The notes: generated by a model from the letters alone, not told the origin. A stretch of 64,000 bases of DNA from Clostridiales bacterium (GCA_022775085.1 JALFJQ010000050.1:62001-126000); one strand, 5' to 3'. Numbered from the stretch's first letter, positions 1 through 10,090 are shown. Made by a program: numbers and translations.

Positions 1-58
1 CGTTTCCCGGATGGGAAGCGGCATTTTTCTGTATATAGGGCGAGGTCATGACCCCGCC

Positions 59-1165
59 TTACGATGCAGAGGGCGGCAGTTCTTTCGTCTCGGTCATGCT
101 GGCTCTGGCCTTTTTTGCCGCTTCCAGCAGGCCCTGAAACTCGGTGGACAGGATATGACGCATATCCGCGTCCGAGGTAAGGGTTTTGACGTAGGCACGG
201 ATATTTTTTGGCTGAAAAATATCCGTAGCATTCTCTACCTCACCGGTGGTCAGCAGATTGTACAGCACCTCCACCAGCTGGTTACGCTCCATATTGGTCA
301 TGCCGGAAAACCAGTTTTTAATGGTGGCATCCAGAAACTGGGAGGATTCCGTCACCTCCTGCACGGGCAGGAAGTCCGGCCCCTCCACTTCCCAGGAGTA
401 TGGGTCGTGCTGCATCAGCCCTACGCTCCGGCTGCGGATGACAATAAATGGCTCCTCATGCTCAAGCAGCATCCCGATCACCGAGGACTGGGGGATGTAG
501 GTGCGGATCCTGGGCACGATGGCAGCATAGCCCGGGTCGCCGATCATGTACTTGGTAAAGCCCGGGCCGTCGTTGTTGTAGACCGTCAAAATCCGCCTGC
601 GCACCGTGGGCGAGCACCGGGCGGCGGCAAATACCGCCAGATTCCCGCCCTTGGAGTGGCCCGCCACCCGCATGGGGGCAGTATGGGCCAGTGCCGCCGT
701 GCGAATGTACTCCTGGGCCAGCCGCTGGGCCGGGATGGTCTGCTGGAAGGTCATGTTGAAGTCCTCCTTCCAGCCAACCAGGGAATTGTCCGTCCCCCGG
801 TAGGCCACGAACATACTGCCGTCATCCAGAAGGAATGTCATGGCAGCAAACTGAGTCTCCTGCTCGGGTAAAAACCGGCTCTGATACAGGCACAGCCGCG
901 TCTGCCCGAAGCGCGCCGTAGCCGCGGCACAATGCAGAAGCTCCGTATCCTTTTTTGACCGCGCCCGGCCCTCCGGGTCATCCAGAGAGAAGAACTCCTC
1001 CGCGCATTCCCGCAGGGTCGTCGCATCCTCCGGAGGGCGCTCTGCCTTTTTCCCGTAGTACACATAGGTCAGTGTGGAGAAAATCAGCGCGTCCACCGCA
1101 TTGGGCGGGTCCTGGGTAAAGGTCAGATCTCCGCGCCATGTTAAGTAATCAAAAATATTGCCCAT
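59..1165 (-). CDS. Mbeg1-like / DUF2974-type alpha/beta hydrolase fold protein
   Basis: 368-aa ORF; lipase-like GHSKGGNLA motif after FVAYRGTD. Confidence 0.75.
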   Translation of the reverse strand: MGNIFDYLTWRGDLTFTQDPPNAVDALIFSTLTYVYYGKKAERPPEDATTLRECAEEFFSLDDPEGRARSKKDTELLHCAAATARFGQTRLCLYQSRFLPEQETQFAAMTFLLDDGSMFVAYRGTDNSLVGWKEDFNMTFQQTIPAQRLAQEYIRTAALAHTAPMRVAGHSKGGNLAVFAAARCSPTVRRRILTVYNNDGPGFTKYMIGDPGYAAIVPRIRTYIPQSSVIGMLLEHEEPFIVIRSRSVGLMQHDPYSWEVEGPDFLPVQEVTESSQFLDATIKNWFSGMTNMERNQLVEVLYNLLTTGEVENATDIFQPKNIRAYVKTLTSDADMRHILSTEFQGLLEAAKKARASMTETKELPPSAS

Positions 1166-1396
1166 ATTCTCAACTCCTTTCCCTAATCATAGCAGTCAAT
1201 TGTGAAATTTTCTACCCTTTTTCGGTGACTAAATCCTGTAGGGACGGGGCAATGATCCGCCCGCTTCCGTCAGCCGCGCCTTCCTCCAGCCGCTTGGCGG
1301 ACGGGAGGGTCGGTAACCCTCCCCTACGGTATGGGCCTTGACAAACTATCTTCATGGGCGTAGAATGGAAAAAAACGCCACTTAGGAGGTTATTTT

Positions 1397-1975
1397 ATGG
1401 AACTGACCCGCGAGCAGGCTATGAGCCTGCTGAAAAAGTATAACAAGGAGCCTTTCCACATTCAGCACGCTCTGACGGTGGAAGGCGTTATGCGCTGGTT
1501 CGCCAGTGAAAACGGCGAGGATGCGGACTTCTGGGGCCTGTGCGGCCTGCTCCACGACGTGGACTTCGAGAACTGGCCGGAGCAGCACTGCCTCAAGGCC
1601 CCGGAGCTTCTGGCAGAGGTCAATGCCAGCGACGAAATGGTTCACGCCATCTGCTCCCACGGCTACGGTATCTGCTGCGATGTGGAGCCTGTGCTTCTCA
1701 TGGAGAAGATTCTCTTTGCCGCTGACGAGCTGACGGGCCTGATCGGCGCCGCCGCCAAAATGCGGCCCAGCAAGTCCGTCTGCGACATGGAGCTGTCGTC
1801 TCTGAAAAAGAAGTTCAAGGACAAAAAGTTCGCTGCCGGATGCTCCCGGGACGTGATCCGGACCGGTGCGGAACGGCTGGGCTGGACTCTGGACGAGCTG
1901 ATGGAAAAGACCATTCTCGCCATGCGGGCGTGCGAGGCTTCCGTGGCGGCGGAGATGGAAAATATTGTTCTTTAG
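1397..1975 (+). CDS. HD domain-containing hydrolase
   Basis: 192-aa ORF with LLHDVDFE and HAICSHGYG; RBS aggaggt upstream. Confidence 0.75.
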   Translation: MELTREQAMSLLKKYNKEPFHIQHALTVEGVMRWFASENGEDADFWGLCGLLHDVDFENWPEQHCLKAPELLAEVNASDEMVHAICSHGYGICCDVEPVLLMEKILFAADELTGLIGAAAKMRPSKSVCDMELSSLKKKFKDKKFAAGCSRDVIRTGAERLGWTLDELMEKTILAMRACEASVAAEMENIVL

Positions 1976-1990
1976 CTAACTAAGAAAAAA

Positions 1991-2113
1991 TGTCATTGCG
2001 AGCCAGTCCGCAGACTGGCGTGGCAATCCGCATCCCCTTTCGCTCTTTGATGACGAACCTTTCCAAAAGGAGAACGGATTGCCACGTCGGGCTTCGCCCT
2101 CCTCGCAATGACA
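1991..2113. repeat. palindromic dispersed repeat family (TGTCATTGCGA...TCGCAATGACA), copy A
   Basis: terminal inverted repeats plus small hairpin arms. Confidence 0.85.
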
Positions 2114-2206
2114 TGATAATCTGATAAGTTCCCCTTTGCCACATTTTCATTCTTTCTGGAATCCGTACAGAAGCCCCCGGAAGCGATGCTTCCGGGGGCT
2201 TTCAAG

Positions 2207-4009
2207 TTACATAATTTCCTTCAAAGGCTTAATATACTGCTCCCGGCGGCGTTCCCTCTCGGCAAGGTAGGCCACGTCGTTGCCCGCGTGGATCTCCCGC
2301 AGGTAGTCATAGTGGTTCTGCAAAATCTGCTCATTGTTCCGGGCCAGCATCATGACAGCGATAGAGGAGCACTGATCGGAGGCGCGCTCAAAATAGGTCA
2401 AAGCCTCCATGAACACCAGACCGCTGCCGATGGAGCACTGCCCATTCTTCAGCCGCTTGGTATGGCGATCCTTGAGCATCATAATCATGTCGTCAATGGT
2501 CTCCTCCAGAGGCTCAATGGCCTTGGCTGCCTCGTTGTCGTCGGTGGCAAAGGCTGTGACGGTGATGTCAAGGATCTCGTTGACGGCGCCGGTAATCAGG
2601 ACCAGCTCCTTCCTGGCAGTGTCGGAGAAGCTGGCGCTTTCGCTCTGGAGCTTCTCCGCCAATTCCACCATGTTGGTGGCGTAGTCGCCGATTCTCTCAA
2701 AATTGGGAACCGTCTGCATCAGCATATCCAGCTGACGGTCGTCCGCCTCCGTCTCCACCACCTTGGACAGGCCGATGAGGAAGCGGTCGGAATTGTCGGT
2801 GAACTGGTCGATGCAGTCCTCGTCCTTATCAATCTCCGCCACCAGCACGGGGTCATATTTTTCCAGTACCTTGCAGCCCCGGGCAAAGTTCAGCTGGGCC
2901 AGACGGCCTGCGTCGGCCACGGCCTTCATGGCGACAGCCAGCGCCATAGCGGGAGAATTGTACAGCTTTTCATCCAGCGTACGCAGTTCAGGATGGCGTT
3001 CCGCCTCGGGCTTGTCGTCCTTGACAATCTTCAGCGACAGCTTCACCATCCAATCGGCGAAGGGAATCAGCACCATGGCAGTGAGCAGATTGAACACCGT
3101 CTGGAAATTAGCGATTCCGCCGCTGTCCACCGCGCGGACCCAGAAGTCCGCCCCAAATACCGACAGCTTTTCCATCACCGTCATCACAATCAGGAACAGC
3201 ACCGTACCGATGGTGTTAAAGGCGATGTGCACTACGCCTGTACGTTTGGCATCCTTGGACGAGCCGATCGAGCAAACCATAGCCGTGGTGACACAGGTAC
3301 CCAGGTTGATGCCCATTATCACAGGATAGGCCATAGCGAAGGTGATGCCGGAGCCGGGCACGGAGGCCACGGTCTGGAGCATACCCACAGTGGCAGAGGA
3401 GCTTTGTACAATGACCGTCAGAATCAGGCCGAAAAGGATACCGAACAGAGGGTTGGCAAGGAAGGATACGAAGGCGGTGAAGGCCTCGGTGCCGATCAGG
3501 GGCTTCACGCCGTCGGTCATCAGTTCCAGGCCCACGAACAGCACGCCGAAGCCGATGCAGATGTCGCCGATGGTTTTTGACTTCTTGCTCTTGATGAACA
3601 TGAGCAGCACGATGCCTGCCACCAGAGCGATGGGCGCCAGGGTATCGGTGTCGAACAGCCACAGCAGGAAGCTGCCGTCAGACTCGATGGAACTCAGACG
3701 GATAATCTGGGCCGTCACGGTGGTGCCGATGTTGGCACCCATGACAATGGACACGGCCTGTTTCAGATTCAGCACGCCAGCGCCGATCAGGGCCACCGTC
3801 AGCACAATGGTGGCCGTGGAGCTCTGGATCACCGCGGTGACCAGCGCACCGGTGAGAACGCCCATGGCAACATTTCCGGTGACCTTTTCCAGTACCCGCT
3901 TCAGTGCGGCGCCGGAACTGTTTTTCAGGCCGTCGCCCATGACCTCGATGCCGTAAAGGAACATGGCCAGGCCTCCAAAAAGCTGGATAACGGCTGTTAA
4001 AATTACCAT
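2207..4009 (-). CDS. Na/Pi cotransporter family protein with C-terminal PhoU-like domain
   Basis: 600 aa; GGLAMFLYGIEVMGDGL, QSSTATIV / QSSSATVG repeats typical of Na/Pi cotransporters. Confidence 0.9.
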   Translation of the reverse strand: MVILTAVIQLFGGLAMFLYGIEVMGDGLKNSSGAALKRVLEKVTGNVAMGVLTGALVTAVIQSSTATIVLTVALIGAGVLNLKQAVSIVMGANIGTTVTAQIIRLSSIESDGSFLLWLFDTDTLAPIALVAGIVLLMFIKSKKSKTIGDICIGFGVLFVGLELMTDGVKPLIGTEAFTAFVSFLANPLFGILFGLILTVIVQSSSATVGMLQTVASVPGSGITFAMAYPVIMGINLGTCVTTAMVCSIGSSKDAKRTGVVHIAFNTIGTVLFLIVMTVMEKLSVFGADFWVRAVDSGGIANFQTVFNLLTAMVLIPFADWMVKLSLKIVKDDKPEAERHPELRTLDEKLYNSPAMALAVAMKAVADAGRLAQLNFARGCKVLEKYDPVLVAEIDKDEDCIDQFTDNSDRFLIGLSKVVETEADDRQLDMLMQTVPNFERIGDYATNMVELAEKLQSESASFSDTARKELVLITGAVNEILDITVTAFATDDNEAAKAIEPLEETIDDMIMMLKDRHTKRLKNGQCSIGSGLVFMEALTYFERASDQCSSIAVMMLARNNEQILQNHYDYLREIHAGNDVAYLAERERRREQYIKPLKEIM

Positions 4010-4239
4010 ATCATACTCCTAAATCTCTGTTTGATTTTCTTTTCCATAGATTGCCCACAACGGGCATGATACCATTATAGGAAATTTCCCCGAACTTGTA
4101 CAGTGACAATTTATTCGTAAATTTTACAAAAACTTTACTTAAATTTTATGAAAATTACCAATTTACAGAAATGCCGCAGGGGCGATGCCCACATCGGCCC
4201 CTGCGGTCAGGACACTATGGTTTTTTCGGCAGCCCGCAG

Positions 4240-4677
4240 TTATTTTCCGGTGGAGCCAAAGCCACCGGCATTCCGGAGGGTGTCGGACAGTTCCTCCGCT
4301 ACCTCGTAGACTGGCTGGAGGACCGGCGTGATAATCATCTGAGCAATGCGCTGGCCCGGTTCCACGGTGCGGCTTTCACCTCCGTGGTTGTGCAGGGCCA
4401 CCACGATTTCCCCCCGGTAGTCGCTGTCAATAACTCCCACCTTGTTGGCAGGCGCCAGCCCCTGTTTGCAGGCCATACCGCTGCGGGCATAAACCAGTCC
4501 CGCACAGCCCGTGGGCACCTCCATGGCGATTCCCGTGGGAATAAAGGCGGTCTGCCCCGGTTCGATGATGACAGGCTCGTCCAGACAGGCGGTGAGGTCG
4601 GCTCCCGCCGCGCCGGCGCTTCCATAGGCAGGAAGTGCCGCGCCGGGACGCAAAACTTTTACGCGAATGGTTTCCAT
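4240..4677 (-). CDS. dut: dUTP diphosphatase
   Basis: 145 aa; AGAAGADL, ARSGMA, GVIDSDYRGEI, GGFGSTGK motifs. Confidence 0.95.
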   Translation of the reverse strand: METIRVKVLRPGAALPAYGSAGAAGADLTACLDEPVIIEPGQTAFIPTGIAMEVPTGCAGLVYARSGMACKQGLAPANKVGVIDSDYRGEIVVALHNHGGESRTVEPGQRIAQMIITPVLQPVYEVAEELSDTLRNAGGFGSTGK

Positions 4678-5216
4678 CAGATCATTCCCTTTCTGTCGCC
4701 CTGCCAGTCCTCCCAGAGGATCGTCTCCCCTGACTCCAGGGACTTGGGCACATCGATCAAGCGCTGGTTGGATGAGCCCCGGAAGCGGAGATTCAGATCT
4801 TTTTTCGCCTCCACGAAAGGCCCGTCCACCAACACGTCCAGATAGCTTAAGTATTCCGAACAGTCCCCCAGCCGTCCGGACAGAATATCCTTTTCAAACA
4901 GGTAGCCGGAGAAAGCCCAGATGGTTTTCTGCGGCAATTCCCGGCGGATTCTGCGCAGCAGATGCACTACCGCCCCCTGATTCTGGGGTTCAAAGGGTTC
5001 GCCGCCCAGCACAGTCAGCCCCCGGATATAGGAGGGCCGCAGCATATTCAGGATGGTATCCTCGGTTTCTTCGGTGAAGGGCTGGCCGTAGGCAAAATCC
5101 CAGGCAACCTCGTTAAAACAGCCGGGGCAGTGATGGGTGCAGCCGGAAACGAACAGGCTGACCCGAACCCCGGGGCCGTTGGCAATGTCACAGTTTTTAA
5201 TGGTCGCGTAATTCAT
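4677..5216 (-). CDS. nrdG: anaerobic ribonucleoside-triphosphate reductase activating protein (radical SAM)
   Basis: 179 aa; CTHHCPGC radical SAM motif; stop overlaps dut start (TGATG). Confidence 0.9.
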   Translation of the reverse strand: MNYATIKNCDIANGPGVRVSLFVSGCTHHCPGCFNEVAWDFAYGQPFTEETEDTILNMLRPSYIRGLTVLGGEPFEPQNQGAVVHLLRRIRRELPQKTIWAFSGYLFEKDILSGRLGDCSEYLSYLDVLVDGPFVEAKKDLNLRFRGSSNQRLIDVPKSLESGETILWEDWQGDRKGMI

Positions 5217-5339
5217 GGTGCAGCTCCTATCCCGCGCAGTGCGTTGTGTTCATTTCCGCTCTAGTATACCACAGCTTTCCCAAAATTGCTACAGGAAAAC
5301 GCAATTTGTACCTCCGCCCCATTTTTCGGGATTGGGGGG

Positions 5340-5367
5340 TTGCATTTTTCCCGGATTTGTGTATAAT
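5340..5367 (+). promoter_or_regulatory. putative sigma-A promoter upstream of tRNA-Pro region
   Basis: TTGCAT-16-TATAAT. Confidence 0.5.
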
Positions 5368-5407
5368 ATTCTGGTCAGCACCATCGCGTACGTTTCTCCG
5401 CATACGA

Positions 5408-5446
5408 TCCGGGTGTGGCCCAGTTAGTAGGGCGCTGCATTTGGGA
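5408..5446 (+). pseudogene. partial tRNA-Pro (5' half) remnant
   Basis: TCCGGGTGTGGCCCAGTTaGTAGGGCGCTgcATTTGGG matches 5' part of tRNA-Pro at 5598; no recognisable anticodon stem or T-arm afterwards. Confidence 0.6.
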
Positions 5447-5597
5447 GCTGGAGCACCAAATTGGCGGCAGAATCGCTCAAGCCCAAAAACCCGTTGCAGC
5501 TCTAGCACTTTTTCTTCTTGACTTCTCCCCCGCTTTGGTCTAAATTAGCCTTTGACCACATGTTTGACCACTTTTGGAAGATACCCTCAACTTCATA

Positions 5598-5674
5598 TCC
5601 GGGTGTGGCCCAGTTGGTAGGGCGCTTGATTTGGGTTCAAGATGCCGGGAGTTCGAATCTCCCCACTCGGACCA
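5598..5674 (+). tRNA. tRNA-Pro (anticodon TGG)
   Basis: 7-bp acceptor TCCGGGT/ACTCGGA, anticodon arm CTTGA-TTTGGGT-TCAAG, T-arm GTTCGAATC, encoded CCA. Confidence 0.9.
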
Positions 5675-5725
5675 AAGCCGCCAGTTTTCGTGAGGAAAGC
5701 TGGCGGCCTTGACATTTTTCAGCGT

Positions 5726-5941
5726 CTAATATTCCGTTGCAATATCCGCTTCGGAGACATCATATTCTTCCAGAAACTCCTTCAGATCGCCGCCATTGCG
5801 AATCAGCATAACCTCGCTGAATTTCCCCGTGTGGATATTCTTGAACCCGGCAACCTGCTCTCCGGTGCAGATACTCGAGCGGATCACCGGCTTCAGATTC
5901 TCCCGGTCATAGGAGCACTTTTTCGTTTTCCTTCTAAACAT
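5726..5941 (-). CDS. small conserved hypothetical protein
   Basis: 71-aa ORF SSICTGEQVAGFKNIHTGKFSEVMLIR. Confidence 0.55.
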   Translation of the reverse strand: MFRRKTKKCSYDRENLKPVIRSSICTGEQVAGFKNIHTGKFSEVMLIRNGGDLKEFLEEYDVSEADIATEY

Positions 5942-5952
5942 ATGATCCCCAC

Positions 5953-6345
5953 TCAGAATTCTATGGTTTCGGGTGCGGAGGTAAAAGAGGAGAAGGTTGC
6001 GGTGGCATTTTTGAAGTAGAATACCTTGGTATTGCCGTCGTTTTCGTCGTACATTTTCCGCAAACTGGGATAGGCATCCAGCATGGATTTCCGGGCTTCC
6101 ACACGGTCATCCTCCACCAGCTCCCCCGCAATACGCACCCATGTGCCATTGTGGAATGCGCAGATCTCGGCCTTAGGGTTGGCCATCAGCTGCTTGGAAA
6201 CGGGCTTCGCCTTGCCGGTCTGGATGTACAGTCTGCCCTCAAAAATGTGCGCGGTGCCAAAGGGGCGAACCCGAGGCTGGTCGCCCTCCACAGTTGCCAG
6301 ATAGTAGGTCCCGGCATCTTTCAGAAATTTGCATACACGTTCCAT
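5953..6345 (-). CDS. pyridoxamine 5'-phosphate oxidase-family protein
   Basis: MERVCKFLKDAGTYYLATVEGDQPRVRPFG; RBS gagggtaac near ATG. Confidence 0.8.
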   Translation of the reverse strand: MERVCKFLKDAGTYYLATVEGDQPRVRPFGTAHIFEGRLYIQTGKAKPVSKQLMANPKAEICAFHNGTWVRIAGELVEDDRVEARKSMLDAYPSLRKMYDENDGNTKVFYFKNATATFSSFTSAPETIEF

Positions 6346-6504
6346 AATGTTACCCTCCGTTTTTTCTTCCATCATACTCTCAAACACCGTTTTTGTAAAG
6401 CCGCAAATCAAGAAAGTGGCTTTTCTTTGTCTACTGCGTATCAAAGCTTGCATCCCGGCGGCTTTTCCGATATACTGTTCCCAAGACTATCAAGGAGGGA
6501 AAAC

Positions 6505-7056
6505 ATGGGGTATTTTGCAGTTATCGACACAGAAACCAACTGGGCAGATCAGGTCATGTCCATTGGCACCGTCATTGCGGACGAGGATACCTTCCAGCCG
6601 ATTGCCGCCAAATATCATATTCTGCCCGAGGAATGCGCTGTTGGCGGTATGTTTTATGATGCCCTGTTTCTGGATACTCCGGTGAAGCCCATCCTATGCA
6701 CCCGCGAGGAAGCCATGGCAGATTTGTCCAGGTGGCTGTGCCGGTATGACGTGACTTCCCTATTCGCCTACAATGCGGGCTTTGACCGAAATCATCTGCC
6801 GGAACTACATCGTTTTGATTGGTACGACATCATGCACATTGCGATTTACCGCCAGCACAATCCAAAAATTCCCGCCTGCGCCGACTGCTACAGCACCGGG
6901 CGCATGAAGCGGGGTTACGGCGTGGAGTCCATGCTCCGTATGCTCTCCGGGAATTGTACATACCGGGAGACCCATAACGCGCTGTTCGATGCCTTGGATG
7001 AATTGGAGATCGTCCGGCTGCTTGGGCACGGAATCCACGAATATATCCTGTTATAA
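6505..7056 (+). CDS. 3'-5' exonuclease-like (DnaQ/RNase H fold) protein
   Basis: MGYFAVIDTETNW, YNAGFDRNHL, AHNALFDALDELEIV-type ExoI-III motifs; RBS aaggaggg. Confidence 0.7.
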   Translation: MGYFAVIDTETNWADQVMSIGTVIADEDTFQPIAAKYHILPEECAVGGMFYDALFLDTPVKPILCTREEAMADLSRWLCRYDVTSLFAYNAGFDRNHLPELHRFDWYDIMHIAIYRQHNPKIPACADCYSTGRMKRGYGVESMLRMLSGNCTYRETHNALFDALDELEIVRLLGHGIHEYILL

Positions 7057-7090
7057 ACAACGAGGATGTCCAATGCCGTATTGAAAATGT

Positions 7091-7240
7091 CTACCACTTG
7101 GAGGCAGAAAAATCCGCCGCTTCCTGAATCCAGCCCAGCAGTTCTTCGTCGGTTTCGTCCACACTTCCCACCATCACATGATGCGTCCAGCGGCCGGGGC
7201 AGGGTTCCGTCGCTACATCGATTCCGGGGGATTCCTTGCG
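7091..7240 (-). pseudogene. C-terminal fragment of DUF5655-like protein (paralogue of 10553..10927)
   Basis: RKESPGIDVATEPCPGRWTHHVMVGSVDETDEELLGWIQEAADFSAS nearly identical to the C-terminus of the 10.5 kb gene; upstream frame unrelated. Confidence 0.65.
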
Positions 7241-7783
7241 TTGTGCTTTCACGGATTTGCATACGCATCCCTTCCCATAAAGGATTATGCCAGAATCGGC
7301 TGGGTTTCGCAATCTCCATCTTGCGTCCTGGCACAGATCTCCAATCAGTATCATCAAGGACAGCAGTGAAAATACCCCCTGATGCAGGTTCATTGCCGCA
7401 TCGGGGGGTATCATTATGCAGAAGGAAAACGATTGCCAATATGGCTCAGCACTCCAGCATCTCCAATGTGCAGATCTTAGCAATGCTCTGACGCAGTGCC
7501 GCGCGGACAGGCTGCACCGCGGCGATCGTAGAACTTGCCCAAATCGTTTGCCTGACAGCCGTGGATGAGTTCTTGGGCAATGCACCTGTAACAGATCTTT
7601 TCTCACCTGGCTGCCACCAATGGTAGCCAGGTGTGTTCCTTTACGGGCTTAGAATTGACGCTTACATGTCAGTAAATAGTCCCACTATGCAGACCCCCGT
7701 CTGAACTATTATCAGACGGGGGGTTATACACTCTTACACATTGTTGGTAAGTTATCCAGATGGCCTTGTTTGACTGGTACTGC

Positions 7784-8149
7784 TTATCTTCTCGCCGGGA
7801 CGATTTCCAGCCAGTACCCATCCGGGTCGGTGATGAAATAGATACCCATAGTGGGATTTTCAAAGCAAATGCAGCCCATTTCTTCATGCAGACGGTGGGC
7901 AGCTTCGAAGTCATCCGCGCGGAAGGCCAGATGGAACTCGCACTCGCCCAGATCATAGGGCTGGGGGTGGTCTTTCAGCCAGGTCAGTTCCAGCTCAAAA
8001 TCGCTCCGGTCATTGCCCACATAGACGATGATGAAGCCGTCACCGTTCTTGCGGCGCTTTTCGTGAAGGCCCAGCGCTTTCTCATAGAAAGCCAGCGACT
8101 TATTAAGGTCGGATACATTGTAATTTTCGTGAATCATTTGAAAATTCAT
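7784..8149 (-). CDS. VOC family protein (glyoxalase/bleomycin resistance fold)
   Basis: 121 aa; LNKSLAFYEKALGL, FITDPDGYWLEIVP. Confidence 0.85.
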   Translation of the reverse strand: MNFQMIHENYNVSDLNKSLAFYEKALGLHEKRRKNGDGFIIVYVGNDRSDFELELTWLKDHPQPYDLGECEFHLAFRADDFEAAHRLHEEMGCICFENPTMGIYFITDPDGYWLEIVPARR

Positions 8150-8174
8150 AAGGATACCTCACATTTATAATGGT

Positions 8175-8861
8175 TTACACGGGCTGCGTCAGCTTGATAC
8201 GATTCTGGTATTGGGGATACTCCCGCAGGAAGCGTGCCATGATTTGTGGCTGTTCCCAGTAGTGCATGGGATAAACGCAGCCGCAGGAAATGTGTTGAAG
8301 AAAGTACAGCATTCCCCTGTCATAGTCCTGCTCCTGTCTGGGGTCGAGAACGACGAAGGCCGCTGTCAGAGTGCGCCCATCCAGTTCCTGCGCCAGCAGG
8401 TCGATTTGTTTCTGATATTTTTCGGTCATCCGTTGGTTGTCCGCTTCGGGTTCTTCTGACCAAACCCAATCGTTCAAATCCCCGGCATGATAGAAAATCT
8501 CCTGTCCGTCCCGGATCAAGAATGCCACGCCCACATCCGTTGAGCGGAAAGTGACCAACTCCTGCCCTTGGGGAAGTTCATAGTGTTTTCCGGCAGATAC
8601 CGGCAAACAGGGCACATCCTCGGGCCGGGCACCAGATGGGATGTCCCGGGATAACACTGCGTAAATGTGCTGCATTCCCATGTCCGTCAGAATGTTGAAT
8701 ACGGACTTCTGGTAGTGATCGTGGTGCTTGTGGCTGGCGAGTACAATGACAGGCTTACCGGGATTCAAAGCCGGAATGGACCCCTGAAAGTAATCAATCA
8801 GATAATAACAGCTCTCGGTTTCGATCAGAAAACCGCTGTGGTGGATATAGGTTACGTTCAT
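8175..8861 (-). CDS. MBL fold metallo-hydrolase
   Basis: 228 aa; ASHKHHDHY, FYHAGDLN. Confidence 0.85.
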   Translation of the reverse strand: MNVTYIHHSGFLIETESCYYLIDYFQGSIPALNPGKPVIVLASHKHHDHYQKSVFNILTDMGMQHIYAVLSRDIPSGARPEDVPCLPVSAGKHYELPQGQELVTFRSTDVGVAFLIRDGQEIFYHAGDLNDWVWSEEPEADNQRMTEKYQKQIDLLAQELDGRTLTAAFVVLDPRQEQDYDRGMLYFLQHISCGCVYPMHYWEQPQIMARFLREYPQYQNRIKLTQPV

Positions 8862-9622
8862 AGATCGCTTCCCCCTACCCTGTCACGAAGGAAAATGTAA
8901 GTGTTGCCGTCCGAACGGGATTCATCGAAACGGTAATTAAGACCGTTAAAAGACTTGACCTGCTCAGGGGCACTGACTTGATTCTGCGCCATAAAGCGCA
9001 CCATCTCGCCCCGCGCCATCTTGCACATGGTTCCCTTCTCGATCACCTTGCCGCCTTTTTCTTCACCAAATACGCAGGTGATGAAACGGACGGTATCCGG
9101 CAGAAATTTGGAAACGCAAATGCTGTATTCCTTGGACGCCAGATTGAGAATACAGTCGGTTTCTCTAAAAAGGTTTTGTGCCAGGCGGTCACCCCAATAG
9201 GCATAAAGGTCTTTGCACTCCCCTATTTTCAGCTTTGCCTGCATTTCCAGCCGGTAAGGCGTCACCCCATCAAAAGGGCGCAAAACGCCATAGAACCCAG
9301 ACAAAATGCGAAGGTGCTCCTGAATATAGGCGTACTCCTGATCCGTGAACACACCGGGAGCCATGTACTGATACTGGATGCCCTCATAGGCCAGCACCGC
9401 CGGGGTCAAGCAGCTGTGCAAATCCATTTCCCGTAGCCGCCGGACATTCAGCTGCGCAATCTGGTCGTTGCATTTCCAGAGCTTTTTCAGTTCCTCATAG
9501 GACATTTTCCGCAATTTCTGGCAGATTTCCTCCGTATTTGGAAGGAACTCCGGCAGATCACGGTATGGAAAGCTGTCCGTATCCACATTCATCTTCTTTG
9601 CCGGGGAAATGATGATTCTCAT
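8858..9622 (-). CDS. yaaA: YaaA family peroxide stress protein
   Basis: 254 aa; MRIIISPAKKM start, LAYEGIQYQ, CKMARGEMVRFM. Confidence 0.9.
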   Translation of the reverse strand: MRIIISPAKKMNVDTDSFPYRDLPEFLPNTEEICQKLRKMSYEELKKLWKCNDQIAQLNVRRLREMDLHSCLTPAVLAYEGIQYQYMAPGVFTDQEYAYIQEHLRILSGFYGVLRPFDGVTPYRLEMQAKLKIGECKDLYAYWGDRLAQNLFRETDCILNLASKEYSICVSKFLPDTVRFITCVFGEEKGGKVIEKGTMCKMARGEMVRFMAQNQVSAPEQVKSFNGLNYRFDESRSDGNTYIFLRDRVGGSDL

Positions 9623-9625
9623 GGT

Positions 9626-10090
9626 TTACTTCTCCCCTGCCAGATAGGCAAGAATGTCAGCGGCGTTGGTATCCGGCTTGACTTTGGGCATGACCTTTTC
9701 GATGATACCCTGCTCATCGATGATGTAGGTTGTCCGAACCACGCCCATGCTGACCTTGCCGTAGAGCTTCTTTTCCTGCCAGACATCATAGGCCTGAATC
9801 GCCTGCAATTCCGGGTCGGACAGAAGAATGAAAGGCAGATCGTACTTCTGGGCAAATTTCAGGTGGGAGGCAGCGGAATCCTTACTGATACCGATGACAA
9901 CAATATTCTGCGTCTTGAACTGCTCATAGCTTGCGGCAAAGGCGCATGCCTGCCGTGTGCAGCCGGGGGTATTGTCCTTGGGATAAAAATACAAAACAAC
10001 TTTCTTTCCCAGAAAATCGGACAATCTGATGGTATTACCGTCTTTATCCATAAGGGTAAAATCCGGTGCTTTCGTTCCTGCTTCCAGCAT
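9626..10090 (-). CDS. bcp: thioredoxin-dependent peroxiredoxin (Bcp type)
   Basis: MLEAGTKAPDFTLMDKDGN, YPKDNTPGCTRQACAF; ORF-track start is probably too far upstream. Confidence 0.9.
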   Translation of the reverse strand: MLEAGTKAPDFTLMDKDGNTIRLSDFLGKKVVLYFYPKDNTPGCTRQACAFAASYEQFKTQNIVVIGISKDSAASHLKFAQKYDLPFILLSDPELQAIQAYDVWQEKKLYGKVSMGVVRTTYIIDEQGIIEKVMPKVKPDTNAADILAYLAGEK

